Under the pieces are notes generated by a model. It did no database searches, was not told where the DNA came from, and saw nothing but the letters and a program-made list of their open reading frames with translations. DNA of 42,665 nt from Lactiplantibacillus daowaiensis (GTDB taxonomy: Bacteria > Bacillota > Bacilli > Lactobacillales > Lactobacillaceae): the NCBI RefSeq assembly GCF_005405085.1, contig NZ_BJDJ01000024.1, positions 1-42,665 on the forward strand, read 5' to 3'. Every line of letters starts with the position of its first letter. Position 1 is the stretch's first letter. This document shows, piece after piece, positions 31,763 to 40,809 of this stretch. Made by a program: the position numbers and the translations under genes.

Positions 31763-32773
31763 CTGGCACAATCAGCAACTGAAACTTTATTTAAAGTTTT
31801 AGACCAATCAGTGACAATCTTAATGCAACAATTGTCTGTTTCATATGTCGATGCATTAATTGAAACCGGCGATAACTTACTCAGTCAGTCCGTACAGATC
31901 GAAGCTGGTAAACCAGACGCGACTAGTGCGGCCAAGCTGCAAGCATTATATGCGACAGTCGATCTTAGTCAATTAGACGCTGAAACGATTCGGCGTGCCA
32001 TTCAATTAGCGTTATTAAAAGCGATCCACAGTGATCGGGTTGATCCTAACCATCAAATGACGCCTGATTCAATCGGTTTATTAACGGCTTATTTGATAGC
32101 CAAGCTTGTTGGCCCGGATGACCAATTGTCGATTTTAGACATTGCGGTCGGTACTGGGAACTTATTGACGACAGTTATTAATCAATTGCAACCGACACGG
32201 CAAACGGCCATTCAAGGTTATGGTGTCGATAATGATGATAACCAGCTCGCAATTGCGGCAATGAGCATGGAGATGCAACAATCTAAAGTCGAACTATTCC
32301 ATCAAGACGCAATTGATCCATTGGTCATGCCAAAGACAACAATTGCCATTGGTGATTTACCTGTAGGGTATTACCCATTAGACGAACGAGTTCAAGCTTT
32401 CAAGACTAAAGCCACCAACGGGCATTCTTATACCCACCATTTAATGATGGAACGGGCGATGGATCAACTAGCACCTGGTGGTTGGGGTGTCTTCTTAGTG
32501 CCAACTAACATTTTCCAATCGCAAGAAGCCCAGGGCCTTTTGCAATGGATGAGTTCTGCGGCCTATTTACAAGGGTTACTTAACTTACCAGCCAACTTGT
32601 TCTTAGACGAAAAGTCACAAAAATCAGTTGTCGTCTTGCAAAAGCGTGGCGACCATGCGAAACAAGCGGGCAAAGTTTTGTTGGGTGAATTTCCATCCTT
32701 TGAAGATACACGGGCGTTTGAAGCGTTCACGGCTCAGATTGATACTTGGGTCGGCCAAAATATTACCCGTTAA
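31763..32773 (+). CDS. Class I SAM-dependent methyltransferase, YtxK-like
   Basis: About 336 aa. A helical N-terminal region is followed by the SAM-binding motif ILDIAVGTGNLLTTVINQL, a second motif YGVDNDDNQLAIAAMSMEM, and IGDLPVGYYP, which takes the place of the NPPY motif of N6-adenine methylases. Family members sit beside comG and ackA in many Firmicutes. The start is unusual: the only in-frame GTG (31754) lies inside the ribosome site AAGAGGTG (31749-31756), while the well-spaced codon is CTG at 31763. Both lead into LAQSATETLF. Substrate unknown. Confidence 0.85.
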   Translation: MAQSATETLFKVLDQSVTILMQQLSVSYVDALIETGDNLLSQSVQIEAGKPDATSAAKLQALYATVDLSQLDAETIRRAIQLALLKAIHSDRVDPNHQMTPDSIGLLTAYLIAKLVGPDDQLSILDIAVGTGNLLTTVINQLQPTRQTAIQGYGVDNDDNQLAIAAMSMEMQQSKVELFHQDAIDPLVMPKTTIAIGDLPVGYYPLDERVQAFKTKATNGHSYTHHLMMERAMDQLAPGGWGVFLVPTNIFQSQEAQGLLQWMSSAAYLQGLLNLPANLFLDEKSQKSVVVLQKRGDHAKQAGKVLLGEFPSFEDTRAFEAFTAQIDTWVGQNITR

Positions 32774-32785
32774 GGAGTGAGTCTA

Positions 32786-33985
32786 TTGGGGAAGACAATT
32801 GCAATTAATGCTGGGAGTTCGACTTTGAAGTTCAAGCTATTTGAAATGCCACAAGAAGCGGTGATTGCAAGTGGTGCGGTTGAACGAATTGGCTTTGACG
32901 AATCACCGGTGCACATCCGTTATGGGTTAGATCATAAGTACCGTGAACGTGAAGCAGTACCGGATCATTTAACCGCCGTCAACATTATTTTAGATGAATT
33001 AATTAAGTTGCATATTATTGAAAGCTACGATGAAATCACCGGTGTCGGCCATCGCGTGGTGGCTGGTGGTGAGTTGTTTAAAGATTCTGTTTTGATTACA
33101 GATGATGTTTTAAAACAAATCGAAGCCTTAGCTGAATATGCGCCGTTGCATAATCCAGCGAATGCAGTGGGTATTCGCGCTTTTAAAAAGATTTTACCCA
33201 ATGTGCCAGCGGTGGCGGTTTTTGATACGTCGTTCCATACGAGTATGCCGAAGACCAACTACTTATATTCATTGCCATATGACTATTATGAAAAGTACGG
33301 TGCCCGTAAATTTGGGGCTCATGGGACGAGTCACCGTTATGTCGCGGGCCGTGCTGCCAAGTTGCTTGGACGGCCACTAGCGGATATGAAGTTAATCACA
33401 CTACATTTAGGTGCTGGAAGTTCGATCACCGCAATCCAAAACGGTCAAAGTTTGGATACTTCGATGGGCTTTACCCCGTTAGCTGGGATTACAATGGCGA
33501 CGCGTTCTGGTGACGTTGATCCATCATTGATTGCCTATTTAATGAAGAAGCTAAAGATTCAAGATCCAGATGAGATGTTGAAGATTCTAAATACGCAGTC
33601 GGGCTTGTTAGGAATTAGTGGCTCCGCCGATATGAAAGAACTTGAGGAGCGCTGTGATACTGATCCACAAGCCCAATTGGCGATTGATATCTTTGTTAAT
33701 CGTATTGTGAAGTATGTCGGTGCTTATGTTGCTGAGATGCAAGGTGTCGATGCGATTGTCATTACGGCTGGTATTGGCGAACGAGATGCCAAGATGCGTC
33801 AACGGATTGCCGATCGACTAGGTTACTTTGGGGTCGCAATCGATCCACATAAAAACCAAGTAAGTGGGGTTGAACGGGACCTGAGTACCGCTGAAGCAGC
33901 GACTCGGTTCGTCTTGATTCCAACAGATGAAGAATTAATGATTGCACGTGATGTTGCGCGGGTTGGTCATCCTGACCAGGCGTAA
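32786..33985 (+). CDS. ackA: Acetate kinase
   Basis: Makes ATP and acetate from acetyl phosphate, the final step of the phosphoketolase or Pta-Ack branch. 399 aa. Nucleotide-fold motifs: INAGSSTLKFKLF at the start, VGHRVVAGGE, VFDTSFHTSMP, LGAGSSITAI and ITAGIGERDAKMR. An open GTG at 32777 falls inside the ribosome site AAGGAGTG; the TTG at 32786 is 6 bases beyond it and gives MGKTIAINAGSS, so I chose that. It lies 12 bases after the methyltransferase stop. Confidence 0.96.
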   Translation: MGKTIAINAGSSTLKFKLFEMPQEAVIASGAVERIGFDESPVHIRYGLDHKYREREAVPDHLTAVNIILDELIKLHIIESYDEITGVGHRVVAGGELFKDSVLITDDVLKQIEALAEYAPLHNPANAVGIRAFKKILPNVPAVAVFDTSFHTSMPKTNYLYSLPYDYYEKYGARKFGAHGTSHRYVAGRAAKLLGRPLADMKLITLHLGAGSSITAIQNGQSLDTSMGFTPLAGITMATRSGDVDPSLIAYLMKKLKIQDPDEMLKILNTQSGLLGISGSADMKELEERCDTDPQAQLAIDIFVNRIVKYVGAYVAEMQGVDAIVITAGIGERDAKMRQRIADRLGYFGVAIDPHKNQVSGVERDLSTAEAATRFVLIPTDEELMIARDVARVGHPDQA

Positions 33986-33993
33986 CCACGTTT

Positions 33994-34027
33994 TAGCGGG
34001 CTTAGCAGTGATTGCTAGGCGCGCTTT
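33994..34027 (+). terminator. ackA terminator
   Basis: AGCGGGCTTAGCA...TTGCTAGGCGCGCT hairpin with an imperfect centre, followed by TTTTTT. Confidence 0.82.
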
Positions 34028-34035
34028 TTTGTTGT

Positions 34036-34079
34036 TCACATGAAATCTATTCATCTTAATGTGTCTTAGCTTCATGTGA
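34036..34079. repeat. Inverted repeat in the leader region of the amino acid permease
   Basis: TCACATGAA (34036-34044) and TTCATGTGA (34071-34079) are perfect 9-bp inverted arms 26 bases apart. Beyond, 34080-34130 has several CGTTAAT-type repeats (34087, 34097 and 34110 region). There is no gene in 33986-34283; this 298-base gap holds the ackA terminator, these repeats and the permease promoter. Confidence 0.55.
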
Positions 34080-34230
34080 TTCACGTTAATTGAATCGTTA
34101 ATTAACCAAACGTTAATAATCTAATAAGGCTTGCTAACCCCCACTTTAAAACGCTTACGTTACTTGAACTTAACGTTGATTTGCTATTATTGGCATAGAC
34201 CAGTTTTGCTAAAACCGTCAGTGCATCCTT

Positions 34231-34259
34231 TTGAATGCCGTGAAAGTCACCGGTATAAT
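34231..34259 (+). promoter_or_regulatory. Promoter of the CycA-type permease
   Basis: TTGAAT (34231-34236) and a perfect TATAAT (34254-34259) with a 17-base spacer, 24 bases before the start codon. Confidence 0.8.
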
Positions 34260-34283
34260 ACTTGCAAGGGGAGTGCTGATATT

Positions 34284-35660
34284 ATGAAAGAAAGTCAACA
34301 GCCCGATGGTGAACAACTATCACGGGGCTTGAAAAGTCGTCATGTGCAATTAATTGCGATTGGCGGCACAATTGGGACCGGCTTATTCTTAGGGGCCGGT
34401 CAATCCATCCACTTAGCAGGACCATCAATCTTAATTGCGTATCTCGTTACTGGATTGATGTGTTTCTTATTAATGCGAGCGTTAGGCGAGTTACTCTTGT
34501 CGGACTTAAATACGCATTCGTATATTGATTTTATTCGCCAATACTTAGGTGACCGGACCGGTTTTGTTGCCGGTTGGACGTATTGGGTTTGTTGGGTCAC
34601 TATTGCGATGGCTGAAATTACCGCTGCGGGTGAATATATGCAGTTCTGGTTCCCCAAGTTGCCACAATGGGTGCCAGGCTTCATTATCTTGATTTTACTG
34701 TTAGCGTTAAATTCAGTTAACGTCTCAGCTTTTGGGGAAACTGAGTTCTGGTTTGCGATTATTAAAATTGCGGCAATTATTGCCTTGATTGCTGTTGGGA
34801 TTGGAATGGTCGTATTCAGTGTGAAAACACCGGTCGGCCATGCCAGTCTATCAAATTTAGTGAGTTATGGTGGCTTTATGCCCCATGGTATTAAAGGGTT
34901 AGTGTTGTCATTTCAGATGGTATTGTTTAGTTTTATCGGGATTGAGATGGTTGGGATGACGGCCTCAGAAACCGAAGATCCTAAGACCGTTATTCCTAAA
35001 GCGATTGACAATATTCCCGTTCGAATCATTTTGTTTTACGTGGGTTCATTGTTCTTCTTAATGTGTATGTATCCATGGCGGTACTTCTCAGCAGCCCACA
35101 GTCCGTTTGTCCAAGTCTTTACGAACTTGGGGATTACCTCCGCTGCAGCCATTATCAATTTCGTGGTGTTGACCGCGGCCGCATCGTCTTGTAACAGTGC
35201 ACTTTTCAGTACTGGGCGTATGTTATTTTCTTTGACATATGGTAAGTCAGGCAAGTTTGCCAAATCAATGGGCAAATTGTCACCAAGTCAAGTACCACGC
35301 AATGCGTTGAACTTTTCAGCAGTGATTATTGGTTTAGCGGTGTTGTTAAACTTCGTGATGCCAGGGAAAGTCTTTTCGCTAATTGCTAGTGTGTCGACAA
35401 CGTGTTTCATCTTTATTTGGGGCGCCATCGTCCTCACACATTTGGCTTATCGGCGTAAGATTGGTAAGGATACATCGAAACGTTTCCGGATGCCGTTTTT
35501 CCCATTGTCAGATTATTTGATCTTGCTTTTCTTAGGCTTTATCGCCATCGTCTTATGCTTTAAGACAGAAACCTTGATTGCCTTGATTGCTTCGGTTATT
35601 TGGTTGATCATCTTATATAGTATTAAAGTGATTGATGACCGGATGCATCGGGCACGTTAA
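34284..35660 (+). CDS. APC-family amino acid permease, CycA-type (D-Ala/D-Ser/Gly)
   Basis: 458 aa, about 12 membrane spans. The signature SRGLKSRHVQLIAIGGTIGTGLFLGAGQSI and GELLLSD is that of the amino acid transporter family, and the FVAGWTYWVCWVTIAMAEITAAGEYMQFWFP segment matches CycA-like proteins. The substrate is by similarity only. A longer open frame from 34131 has no ribosome site; the ATG at 34284 follows AAGGGGAG and a perfect promoter lies in the skipped part. Single gene between two terminators. Confidence 0.88.
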   Translation: MKESQQPDGEQLSRGLKSRHVQLIAIGGTIGTGLFLGAGQSIHLAGPSILIAYLVTGLMCFLLMRALGELLLSDLNTHSYIDFIRQYLGDRTGFVAGWTYWVCWVTIAMAEITAAGEYMQFWFPKLPQWVPGFIILILLLALNSVNVSAFGETEFWFAIIKIAAIIALIAVGIGMVVFSVKTPVGHASLSNLVSYGGFMPHGIKGLVLSFQMVLFSFIGIEMVGMTASETEDPKTVIPKAIDNIPVRIILFYVGSLFFLMCMYPWRYFSAAHSPFVQVFTNLGITSAAAIINFVVLTAAASSCNSALFSTGRMLFSLTYGKSGKFAKSMGKLSPSQVPRNALNFSAVIIGLAVLLNFVMPGKVFSLIASVSTTCFIFIWGAIVLTHLAYRRKIGKDTSKRFRMPFFPLSDYLILLFLGFIAIVLCFKTETLIALIASVIWLIILYSIKVIDDRMHRAR

Positions 35661-35665
35661 TCAGT

Positions 35666-35699
35666 AAGTCGACTACCAACTTGGTAGTCGACTTTTTTC
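35666..35699 (+). terminator. Permease terminator
   Basis: AAGTCGACTACC (35666-35677) and GGTAGTCGACTT (35683-35694), a perfect 12-bp stem with a 5-base loop, followed by Ts. Confidence 0.95.
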
Positions 35700-35781
35700 G
35701 TTAGAGCCGCGGTGCTGTTATTTGTCAGGTTAAGCGGTACAATTAATCGTGACGTTAAATTTCTTAAAACGAGGGACGATT

Positions 35782-36390
35782 ATGCAATATTTTACTTCCG
35801 ATACCCATTTTTATCATGCAGACTTACTCGGGATGAATGACTTTGCGCCGCGCCCATTTCCAGACGTGGCAACCATGAATCAAACGATTATTGACCATTG
35901 GAATGCACGGGTGACTGATCAAGATACCGTTTATCATTTGGGTGATGTGGCCCTGTATTTTACGCGACCAGCCAAAGTGTCTTATGAACGGGTGTTAGCG
36001 ATTTTGACGCAGTTACATGGTAAAATTATCTTTATCAAAGGGAATCATGACTCACGGGCTTTCTTTAAATATTTGGCTGCACATGATCCACAATTAAATG
36101 GACAGCCTAAGTTTGAGTTTCACGACGTAGGTGTTTTGATCAAGTATGACCATCGTCAGTATTATATGACGCATTATCCGATGATGATGGGGATTGTGAA
36201 GCAAATTATTAACTTACATGGGCATATCCATCATTATGCGGTTAATATTAAAGAAAATATCAATGTTGGGGTGGATACCCCTGAGACGGACTATTTGGAT
36301 CATCAAGTGCCATTCGGGGCACCGTTCTCATTAGCTGAAATCGAGCAAATGGTTGCAGGCAAAGCGATTGATTTTGCTAAGCGTCAGTAG
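35782..36390 (+). CDS. Metallophosphoesterase family protein
   Basis: 202 aa calcineurin-like phosphoesterase. Metal-ligand motifs: TSDTHFYH, HLGDVALYF, IKGNHDSRAF, MTHYPMM and NLHGHIHHY. The substrate is unknown; similar short proteins are annotated as phosphoesterases of the YmdB or phage type. ATG at 35782 follows GAGGGACG; an upstream start at 35749 has no site. Codirectional with the next gene but separated by 68 bases containing a promoter. Confidence 0.85.
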   Translation: MQYFTSDTHFYHADLLGMNDFAPRPFPDVATMNQTIIDHWNARVTDQDTVYHLGDVALYFTRPAKVSYERVLAILTQLHGKIIFIKGNHDSRAFFKYLAAHDPQLNGQPKFEFHDVGVLIKYDHRQYYMTHYPMMMGIVKQIINLHGHIHHYAVNIKENINVGVDTPETDYLDHQVPFGAPFSLAEIEQMVAGKAIDFAKRQ

Positions 36391-36398
36391 AGCGGTGC

Positions 36399-36427
36399 TT
36401 GACCGGTCTCATGGAATGCTTTAGGAT
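36399..36427 (+). promoter_or_regulatory. Promoter of the yunD-yutD-yutF operon
   Basis: TTGACC (36399-36404) and TAGGAT (36422-36427), 17 bases apart, 31 bases before the gene. Confidence 0.6.
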
Positions 36428-36458
36428 TAACGGAGATAATTATTGAGGGGCGACCAGC

Positions 36459-37847
36459 ATGAGTGAACAGGTGACGATTTTACATACGAATGATCTACAT
36501 TCGCATTTTGAACATTGGCCACGTATTCGGCGGTATTTACTGACACAACAAGCGACGCAACAGGCCGCTGGACATTCAGTGTTGACACTGGATTTAGGCG
36601 ATGCCGTCGACCGCGCTCATCCGTTATCGGAGGCAACTCGCGGGCAAGCTAATGTGCAATTATTGAATCAAATTGGTTATGATGCCGCGACGATTGGTAA
36701 CAATGAAGGCTTAGGCTTAACGCATCAAGAACTCGACCGCCTCTATCAAGCGGCCAATTTTGATGTTGTGTTAGATAATCTAGTCGATACGCAGTCAGGG
36801 GACCAACCAGACTGGGCATTGCCAGCTAAAATTATCACGACGTCAACTGGCACTCGGATTTTATTATTCGCTTTTACAGCACCATTTATCTTGACCTATC
36901 CGTTAAATGGTTGGACCCCAGCGACAGTTAAAGCACGATTACCACAACTGTTACAACAGTATGCTGGTCAATACGATGTCTTGGTGATTATGTCACACTT
37001 AGGAATTAACGTTGATCGTTGGTTAGCCAAGCATTATCCAGCGATTGATGTCATTATTGGGAGTCATACGCATCATTTACTAGTCAATGGTGAAAATGAC
37101 CACGGCGTGTTAGTTGCGGCGGCCGGAAAATTTGGTGAGTATGTTGGGAAGATTAGTTTGACGATTAATGCTGAACATCATGTGATTGCGAGTCAAGCGC
37201 AAACGGTCGCAACGGCTTCGTTACCAGTTATGCCGACCGATGCAACTGAGATTGCACAATGGCAGGCGGATGGTGAACACTTATTGTCACAACAAGTGAT
37301 TGCCAAATCACCACGTCAATTAAAACCTCATTGGCATCATCGTAGTGAATTAACGGCTCTCGGATTACAAGCAATCACTAGTTATGCGGGAACTGACTTA
37401 GGCATGCTAAATGGTGGCCTGTTTATGCGGGATTTGCCCGCTGGCCCGGTGAACTTAAATGACCTGCATACGATGTTGCCCCATGCGATGCATGTGATTC
37501 GGGTGACGCTTAGCGGTCAAGAGCTATGGCGTTTAGTCTATGAGATGGAACTGGCCCGACCATTTTTAAACAAGTATCAAATTCACGGGATGGGTTTTCG
37601 TGGCCAAGTCTTTGGTTATATTCAGTATCAAGGCTTGAAATGGCATCATCATACCCATACATTGGATGTGTTAGGCCAACCAGTGGACTATCAGCAGCAC
37701 TATCAGATTGCGTTACTAGATCATCATTTATTTATTCCGTTCTTCCCAACGTTAACGATTGGTGGACAGACGGAAATCTTATTTAAAGCATTTTTACGGA
37801 CGGTCGTGGGTGACTACTTAGCTACCCAGTGGCCGCTGGATAATTAG
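36459..37847 (+). CDS. yunD: YunD-type metallophosphatase / 5'-nucleotidase-like protein
   Basis: 462 aa, no signal peptide, so cytosolic unlike the classic UshA. The N-terminal metallophosphatase domain shows ILHTNDLHSHF, LDLGDAVDRAH, TIGNNEGLGL, MSHLGINVDRW and IGSHTHHLL. The C-terminal nucleotidase-type domain follows from about 280, with DLGMLNGGLFMRDLPAGPV and the aromatic substrate-site segment. In B. subtilis yunD precedes yutD and yutF, as here. The natural substrate is unknown. Confidence 0.9.
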   Translation: MSEQVTILHTNDLHSHFEHWPRIRRYLLTQQATQQAAGHSVLTLDLGDAVDRAHPLSEATRGQANVQLLNQIGYDAATIGNNEGLGLTHQELDRLYQAANFDVVLDNLVDTQSGDQPDWALPAKIITTSTGTRILLFAFTAPFILTYPLNGWTPATVKARLPQLLQQYAGQYDVLVIMSHLGINVDRWLAKHYPAIDVIIGSHTHHLLVNGENDHGVLVAAAGKFGEYVGKISLTINAEHHVIASQAQTVATASLPVMPTDATEIAQWQADGEHLLSQQVIAKSPRQLKPHWHHRSELTALGLQAITSYAGTDLGMLNGGLFMRDLPAGPVNLNDLHTMLPHAMHVIRVTLSGQELWRLVYEMELARPFLNKYQIHGMGFRGQVFGYIQYQGLKWHHHTHTLDVLGQPVDYQQHYQIALLDHHLFIPFFPTLTIGGQTEILFKAFLRTVVGDYLATQWPLDN

Positions 37848-37862
37848 AAAGGAGGGGGCAGT

Positions 37863-38498
37863 TTGAACCGCGATCATATTAATGAATTGGCTGAACAACA
37901 AGCCGAACGGCGACAAAACCTGTATCAGGGTGTCCGCCTCGACCGCAACCATATTGAAGTCAACAAACACCCCTTTGAAATCGCCTTTGAATATCGCGAT
38001 GGCTTTGACTTGGACAAGTTTGTTGAACGTTTTAGCCCGATATTGAATAAGTACGATTACATCGTTGGTGATTGGGGCTTTGAACAACTTCGGTTGAAAG
38101 GCTTTTATCGTGATGATGTTAAGGACGCCCAACGTGCCCAAACAATTGGTGCCGTCCAAGATTATTTATACGAATATTGTAACTTTGGCTGCGCGTACTT
38201 TATTTTAAAAAATGAACGCGTCATCAAACCTAAGCGGACGAGTCATAGTCGTAAAGATGACCGCCGCAGTACGAACAATAAACGTGATAAGCAATCACGG
38301 GGCCGTAGTAATCGGAGTAGTAGCCGGAGCAAACAGCGGCGTAAGTCTAACCATAAGGCATTTACGACCAAGCACAAAGCCGCACCATTTACCGAAAAGC
38401 AGCAAAAGCCGGCTAACGTTAAAGCAAGTAGTGGTAATCAGGCACGAACGACTAAGCAAAATAACGGTAAACGGCATTTTACAATTCGACAGAAGTAG
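37863..38498 (+). CDS. yutD: YutD family protein with a long basic tail
   Basis: 211 aa. Residues 1-115 match YutD/DUF1027: GVRLDRNHIEVNKHPFEIAFEYRDGFDLDKFVERFSPIL, KYDYIVGDWGFEQLRLKGFY and YLYEYCNFGCAYFILKN. The remaining 90 residues are Lys, Arg, Ser and Asn rich with RS-like runs (RSNRSSSRSKQRRKS) and little hydrophobicity, so probably disordered and nucleic-acid binding. TTG start follows AAAGGAGG at 7 bases. Function unknown. Confidence 0.88.
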   Translation: MNRDHINELAEQQAERRQNLYQGVRLDRNHIEVNKHPFEIAFEYRDGFDLDKFVERFSPILNKYDYIVGDWGFEQLRLKGFYRDDVKDAQRAQTIGAVQDYLYEYCNFGCAYFILKNERVIKPKRTSHSRKDDRRSTNNKRDKQSRGRSNRSSSRSKQRRKSNHKAFTTKHKAAPFTEKQQKPANVKASSGNQARTTKQNNGKRHFTIRQK

Positions 38499-38513
38499 AG
38501 AGGAATTTGACAC

Positions 38514-39305
38514 TTGAGTAAGTATAAGGGTTATTTAATTGATTTAGATGGGACAGTTTACAAGGGGAGCGAACGCATTCCGGCAGCTAAACGCTTTATT
38601 GAACGGCTTCAAGCCAGCAATACCGACTTTTTACTAGTGACCAACAACACGACGAAGTCACCAGAAGATGTGGCTGAAAATTTGGCGACTAACCATGACA
38701 TTCATGTTAGTCCTGCTAATGTGTATACGGCCGCACTAGCCACCGCTGATTATGTTAATGACTTAGCCGGTGACGGTGAAAAGACGATGTATGTGATTGG
38801 TGAACTAGGGTTAAAGGGCGCAATGCTTGAAAAGGGCTTTACTTTTAATGAAAAGACCCCTCGATTTGTGATTGTCGGCTTAGATTATGATGCCACTTAC
38901 CACAAGTTTGAATTGGCAACATTAGCCATTAAGCGTGGTGCCAAATTTATCGGAACCAATGCTGATACCAATTTACCTAATGAACGAGGCTTAGTGCCAG
39001 GGGCTGGCTCGGTTATTGCGATGGTTGAACGGGCCACACAACAAAAAGCCACGTACGTTGGGAAACCAGAGACAATCATTATGCAAAAGGCTATCGACCG
39101 TATTGGTTTAGACAAACAAGACTGTGTCATGGTTGGCGATAACTATATGACTGATATCTCAGCGGCAATTAACTTTGAAATGGATTCACTGTTAGTGTAT
39201 ACCGGGGTTTCAACGCCAGAATTAGTGGCCAAACAAGCGGTTAAACCAACAAATGAAGTCAATTCATTAGATGAATGGGACTTAGACGATGGCGTGGCTA
39301 AATAA
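38514..39305 (+). CDS. yutF: HAD-IIA phosphatase, NagD/YutF type
   Basis: 263 aa sugar or nucleotide phosphatase of the haloacid dehalogenase superfamily. Motif I is LIDLDGTVYKG, motif II TNNTTKSP, motif III Lys in YVGKPE, and motif IV MVGDNYMTDI. The IIA cap is between II and III (roughly 85-170). Substrate is unknown. TTG at 38514 follows AGAGAGGA. The end overlaps the next gene's start by 17 bases. Confidence 0.93.
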   Translation: MSKYKGYLIDLDGTVYKGSERIPAAKRFIERLQASNTDFLLVTNNTTKSPEDVAENLATNHDIHVSPANVYTAALATADYVNDLAGDGEKTMYVIGELGLKGAMLEKGFTFNEKTPRFVIVGLDYDATYHKFELATLAIKRGAKFIGTNADTNLPNERGLVPGAGSVIAMVERATQQKATYVGKPETIIMQKAIDRIGLDKQDCVMVGDNYMTDISAAINFEMDSLLVYTGVSTPELVAKQAVKPTNEVNSLDEWDLDDGVAK

Positions 39306-39927
39306 GGGACGCGACTGGTTATTGTGGCTAGGACTATACTTGTGGGCGCTTAGTGGCACGATTATCGTGACGATTAACGCAGTCTGGCTGTATTGGGTGA
39401 ATGCCCACTTGCAACACCTCGGGTCCTTAGTAAACCTCGCTACCGGCCGTTTAATGACCAATTACTTGCAATTGCTTGCTTACTTGAACTTCCCCTGGGT
39501 CGGCAAACTTAAAATGACTGATTTCACGGATTCGACGAGTGCATTGATTCATTTTGCCGACGTTAAGGGATTATTTATGCTAGATTATGCGGTTTTTATC
39601 CTAACGAGTATCACCACGTACTACTTTTGGCGACGACTAAAACGGCAACAGCAGTTATGGCGTTTTGTATTGCCGATGCAAACGGCGCTGTGGGTGCCCC
39701 CAATCATTGCGGCTGTAATGGCGGTTAATTTTGATCAATTTTTCATTTATTTCCATGAGCTACTATTCCGTAATGACGATTGGTTGTTTGACCCGCTGTA
39801 TGATCGGATTATTATCGTGTTACCAGATACCTTTTTCTTGCAATGTTTTGTGTTAGCGATTCTAGTTTTAGAATGGATTTTTGCGACTTACTTGATGATC
39901 GGTAAGCGCGCATTGAAATCATTATAG
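39289..39927 (+). CDS. TIGR01906-type integral membrane protein
   Basis: 212 aa with about four membrane helices: 9-31 (LLWLGLYLWALSGTIIVTINAVW), 98-117, about 128-150 (VLPMQTALWVPPIIAAVMAVNF) and the C-terminal LQCFVLAILVLEWIFATYLMIG. The pattern and position after the NagD-type gene identify the family. An extracytoplasmic segment with NDDWLFDPLYDRIIIVLPDTFF is typical. Function unknown. ATG overlaps yutF by 17 bases; last gene of the operon. Confidence 0.88.
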   Translation: MAWLNKGRDWLLWLGLYLWALSGTIIVTINAVWLYWVNAHLQHLGSLVNLATGRLMTNYLQLLAYLNFPWVGKLKMTDFTDSTSALIHFADVKGLFMLDYAVFILTSITTYYFWRRLKRQQQLWRFVLPMQTALWVPPIIAAVMAVNFDQFFIYFHELLFRNDDWLFDPLYDRIIIVLPDTFFLQCFVLAILVLEWIFATYLMIGKRALKSL

Positions 39928-39965
39928 AAAAAAGCTCGTCATCATTAACGATGGCGAGCTTTTTT
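39928..39965. terminator. Bidirectional terminator between the yutF operon and dedA
   Basis: AAAAAAGCTCGTCATC pairs with GATGGCGAGCTTTTTT across a 6-base loop, with A and T tracts on both sides for convergent genes. Confidence 0.95.
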
Positions 39966-39973
39966 ACATGGCG

Positions 39974-40633
39974 TTAATTTTCTTCTTCTTCGGCCGGATG
40001 ACTGAAGCGCGCTTTAACTGCTGAGAAGACGGCTGGAATCAATGATACTAAGATGATGCCAATAACGACCATTGAGAAGTGTTCTTTGACGAATGGAATG
40101 TTACCAAAGTAATAACCGCCACCGCAGCAAAGGACGACCCATAAAATACAGCCGATGACATTGTAGCGAATGAATTGTCGGTATTCCATGCGACTGCTAG
40201 CAGCCACAAATGGCACAAAAGTCCGAATAATCGGCATAAAGCGGGCGATTGTGACCGTAATACCACCATGTTTTTCGAAGAACTTTTCAGATTTAGCAAG
40301 TTGTTTTTGATTAATCAGTCGCCCGAACCAGGATGTTCGAGTTAAGGCTTCTCCTAAGGAGTGACCAATTAGGAAGTTTAATGAGTCACCGGCAAGGGCT
40401 GCCACTAGAAATAAAATGACAAATGACCAGATGTGTAAGCCGTAACTCGGATTGGCTGCTAAGGCACACGCCGCAAAGAGTAGTGAATCCCCAGGTAAGA
40501 AGGGGAGAATTACGGCCCCGGTTTCCACGAAGATAATGGCAAACAAGATAAAGTACGTCCAGATGCCAAAGCTATTAACGATCGTAACTAAGTGTTGATC
40601 AATGTGAAGCACGAAATCAACTAAAAAACTCAT
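39974..40633 (-). CDS. DedA family membrane protein
   Basis: 219 aa. DedA proteins recycle or flip membrane lipids such as undecaprenyl phosphate or phosphatidylethanolamine in some bacteria. The DedA core is visible: FVETGAVILPFLPGDSLLF (re-entrant region), GDSLNFLIGHSLGEAL, then FEKHGGITVTIARFMPIIRTFVPFVAASSRM. There are about five hydrophobic spans. The minus-strand ATG at 40633 follows GGAGGT; an in-frame TTG at 40645 sits before it and lacks a site. Confidence 0.92.
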   Translation of the reverse strand: MSFLVDFVLHIDQHLVTIVNSFGIWTYFILFAIIFVETGAVILPFLPGDSLLFAACALAANPSYGLHIWSFVILFLVAALAGDSLNFLIGHSLGEALTRTSWFGRLINQKQLAKSEKFFEKHGGITVTIARFMPIIRTFVPFVAASSRMEYRQFIRYNVIGCILWVVLCCGGGYYFGNIPFVKEHFSMVVIGIILVSLIPAVFSAVKARFSHPAEEEEN

Positions 40634-40809
40634 AATAACCTCCAACTATATATTAACTTTTTGACTGATACAGCATACCAGATAATGCTTATGAATACTA
40701 TGATACACACTAAATCGCAACTGAAACCTTAAGAATAGGTGGATTTTACTAGTATTTTGCCAAATTCTCTTGTATTATCGAGATATTCTATGAAGAAAAA
40801 GGTGATCGC

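Noticed and set aside
34131..34283. Extended start for the CycA-type permease
   Set aside because: The stretch contains a perfect promoter and no ribosome site, and the encoded peptide is not permease-like; ATG at 34284 is the start.
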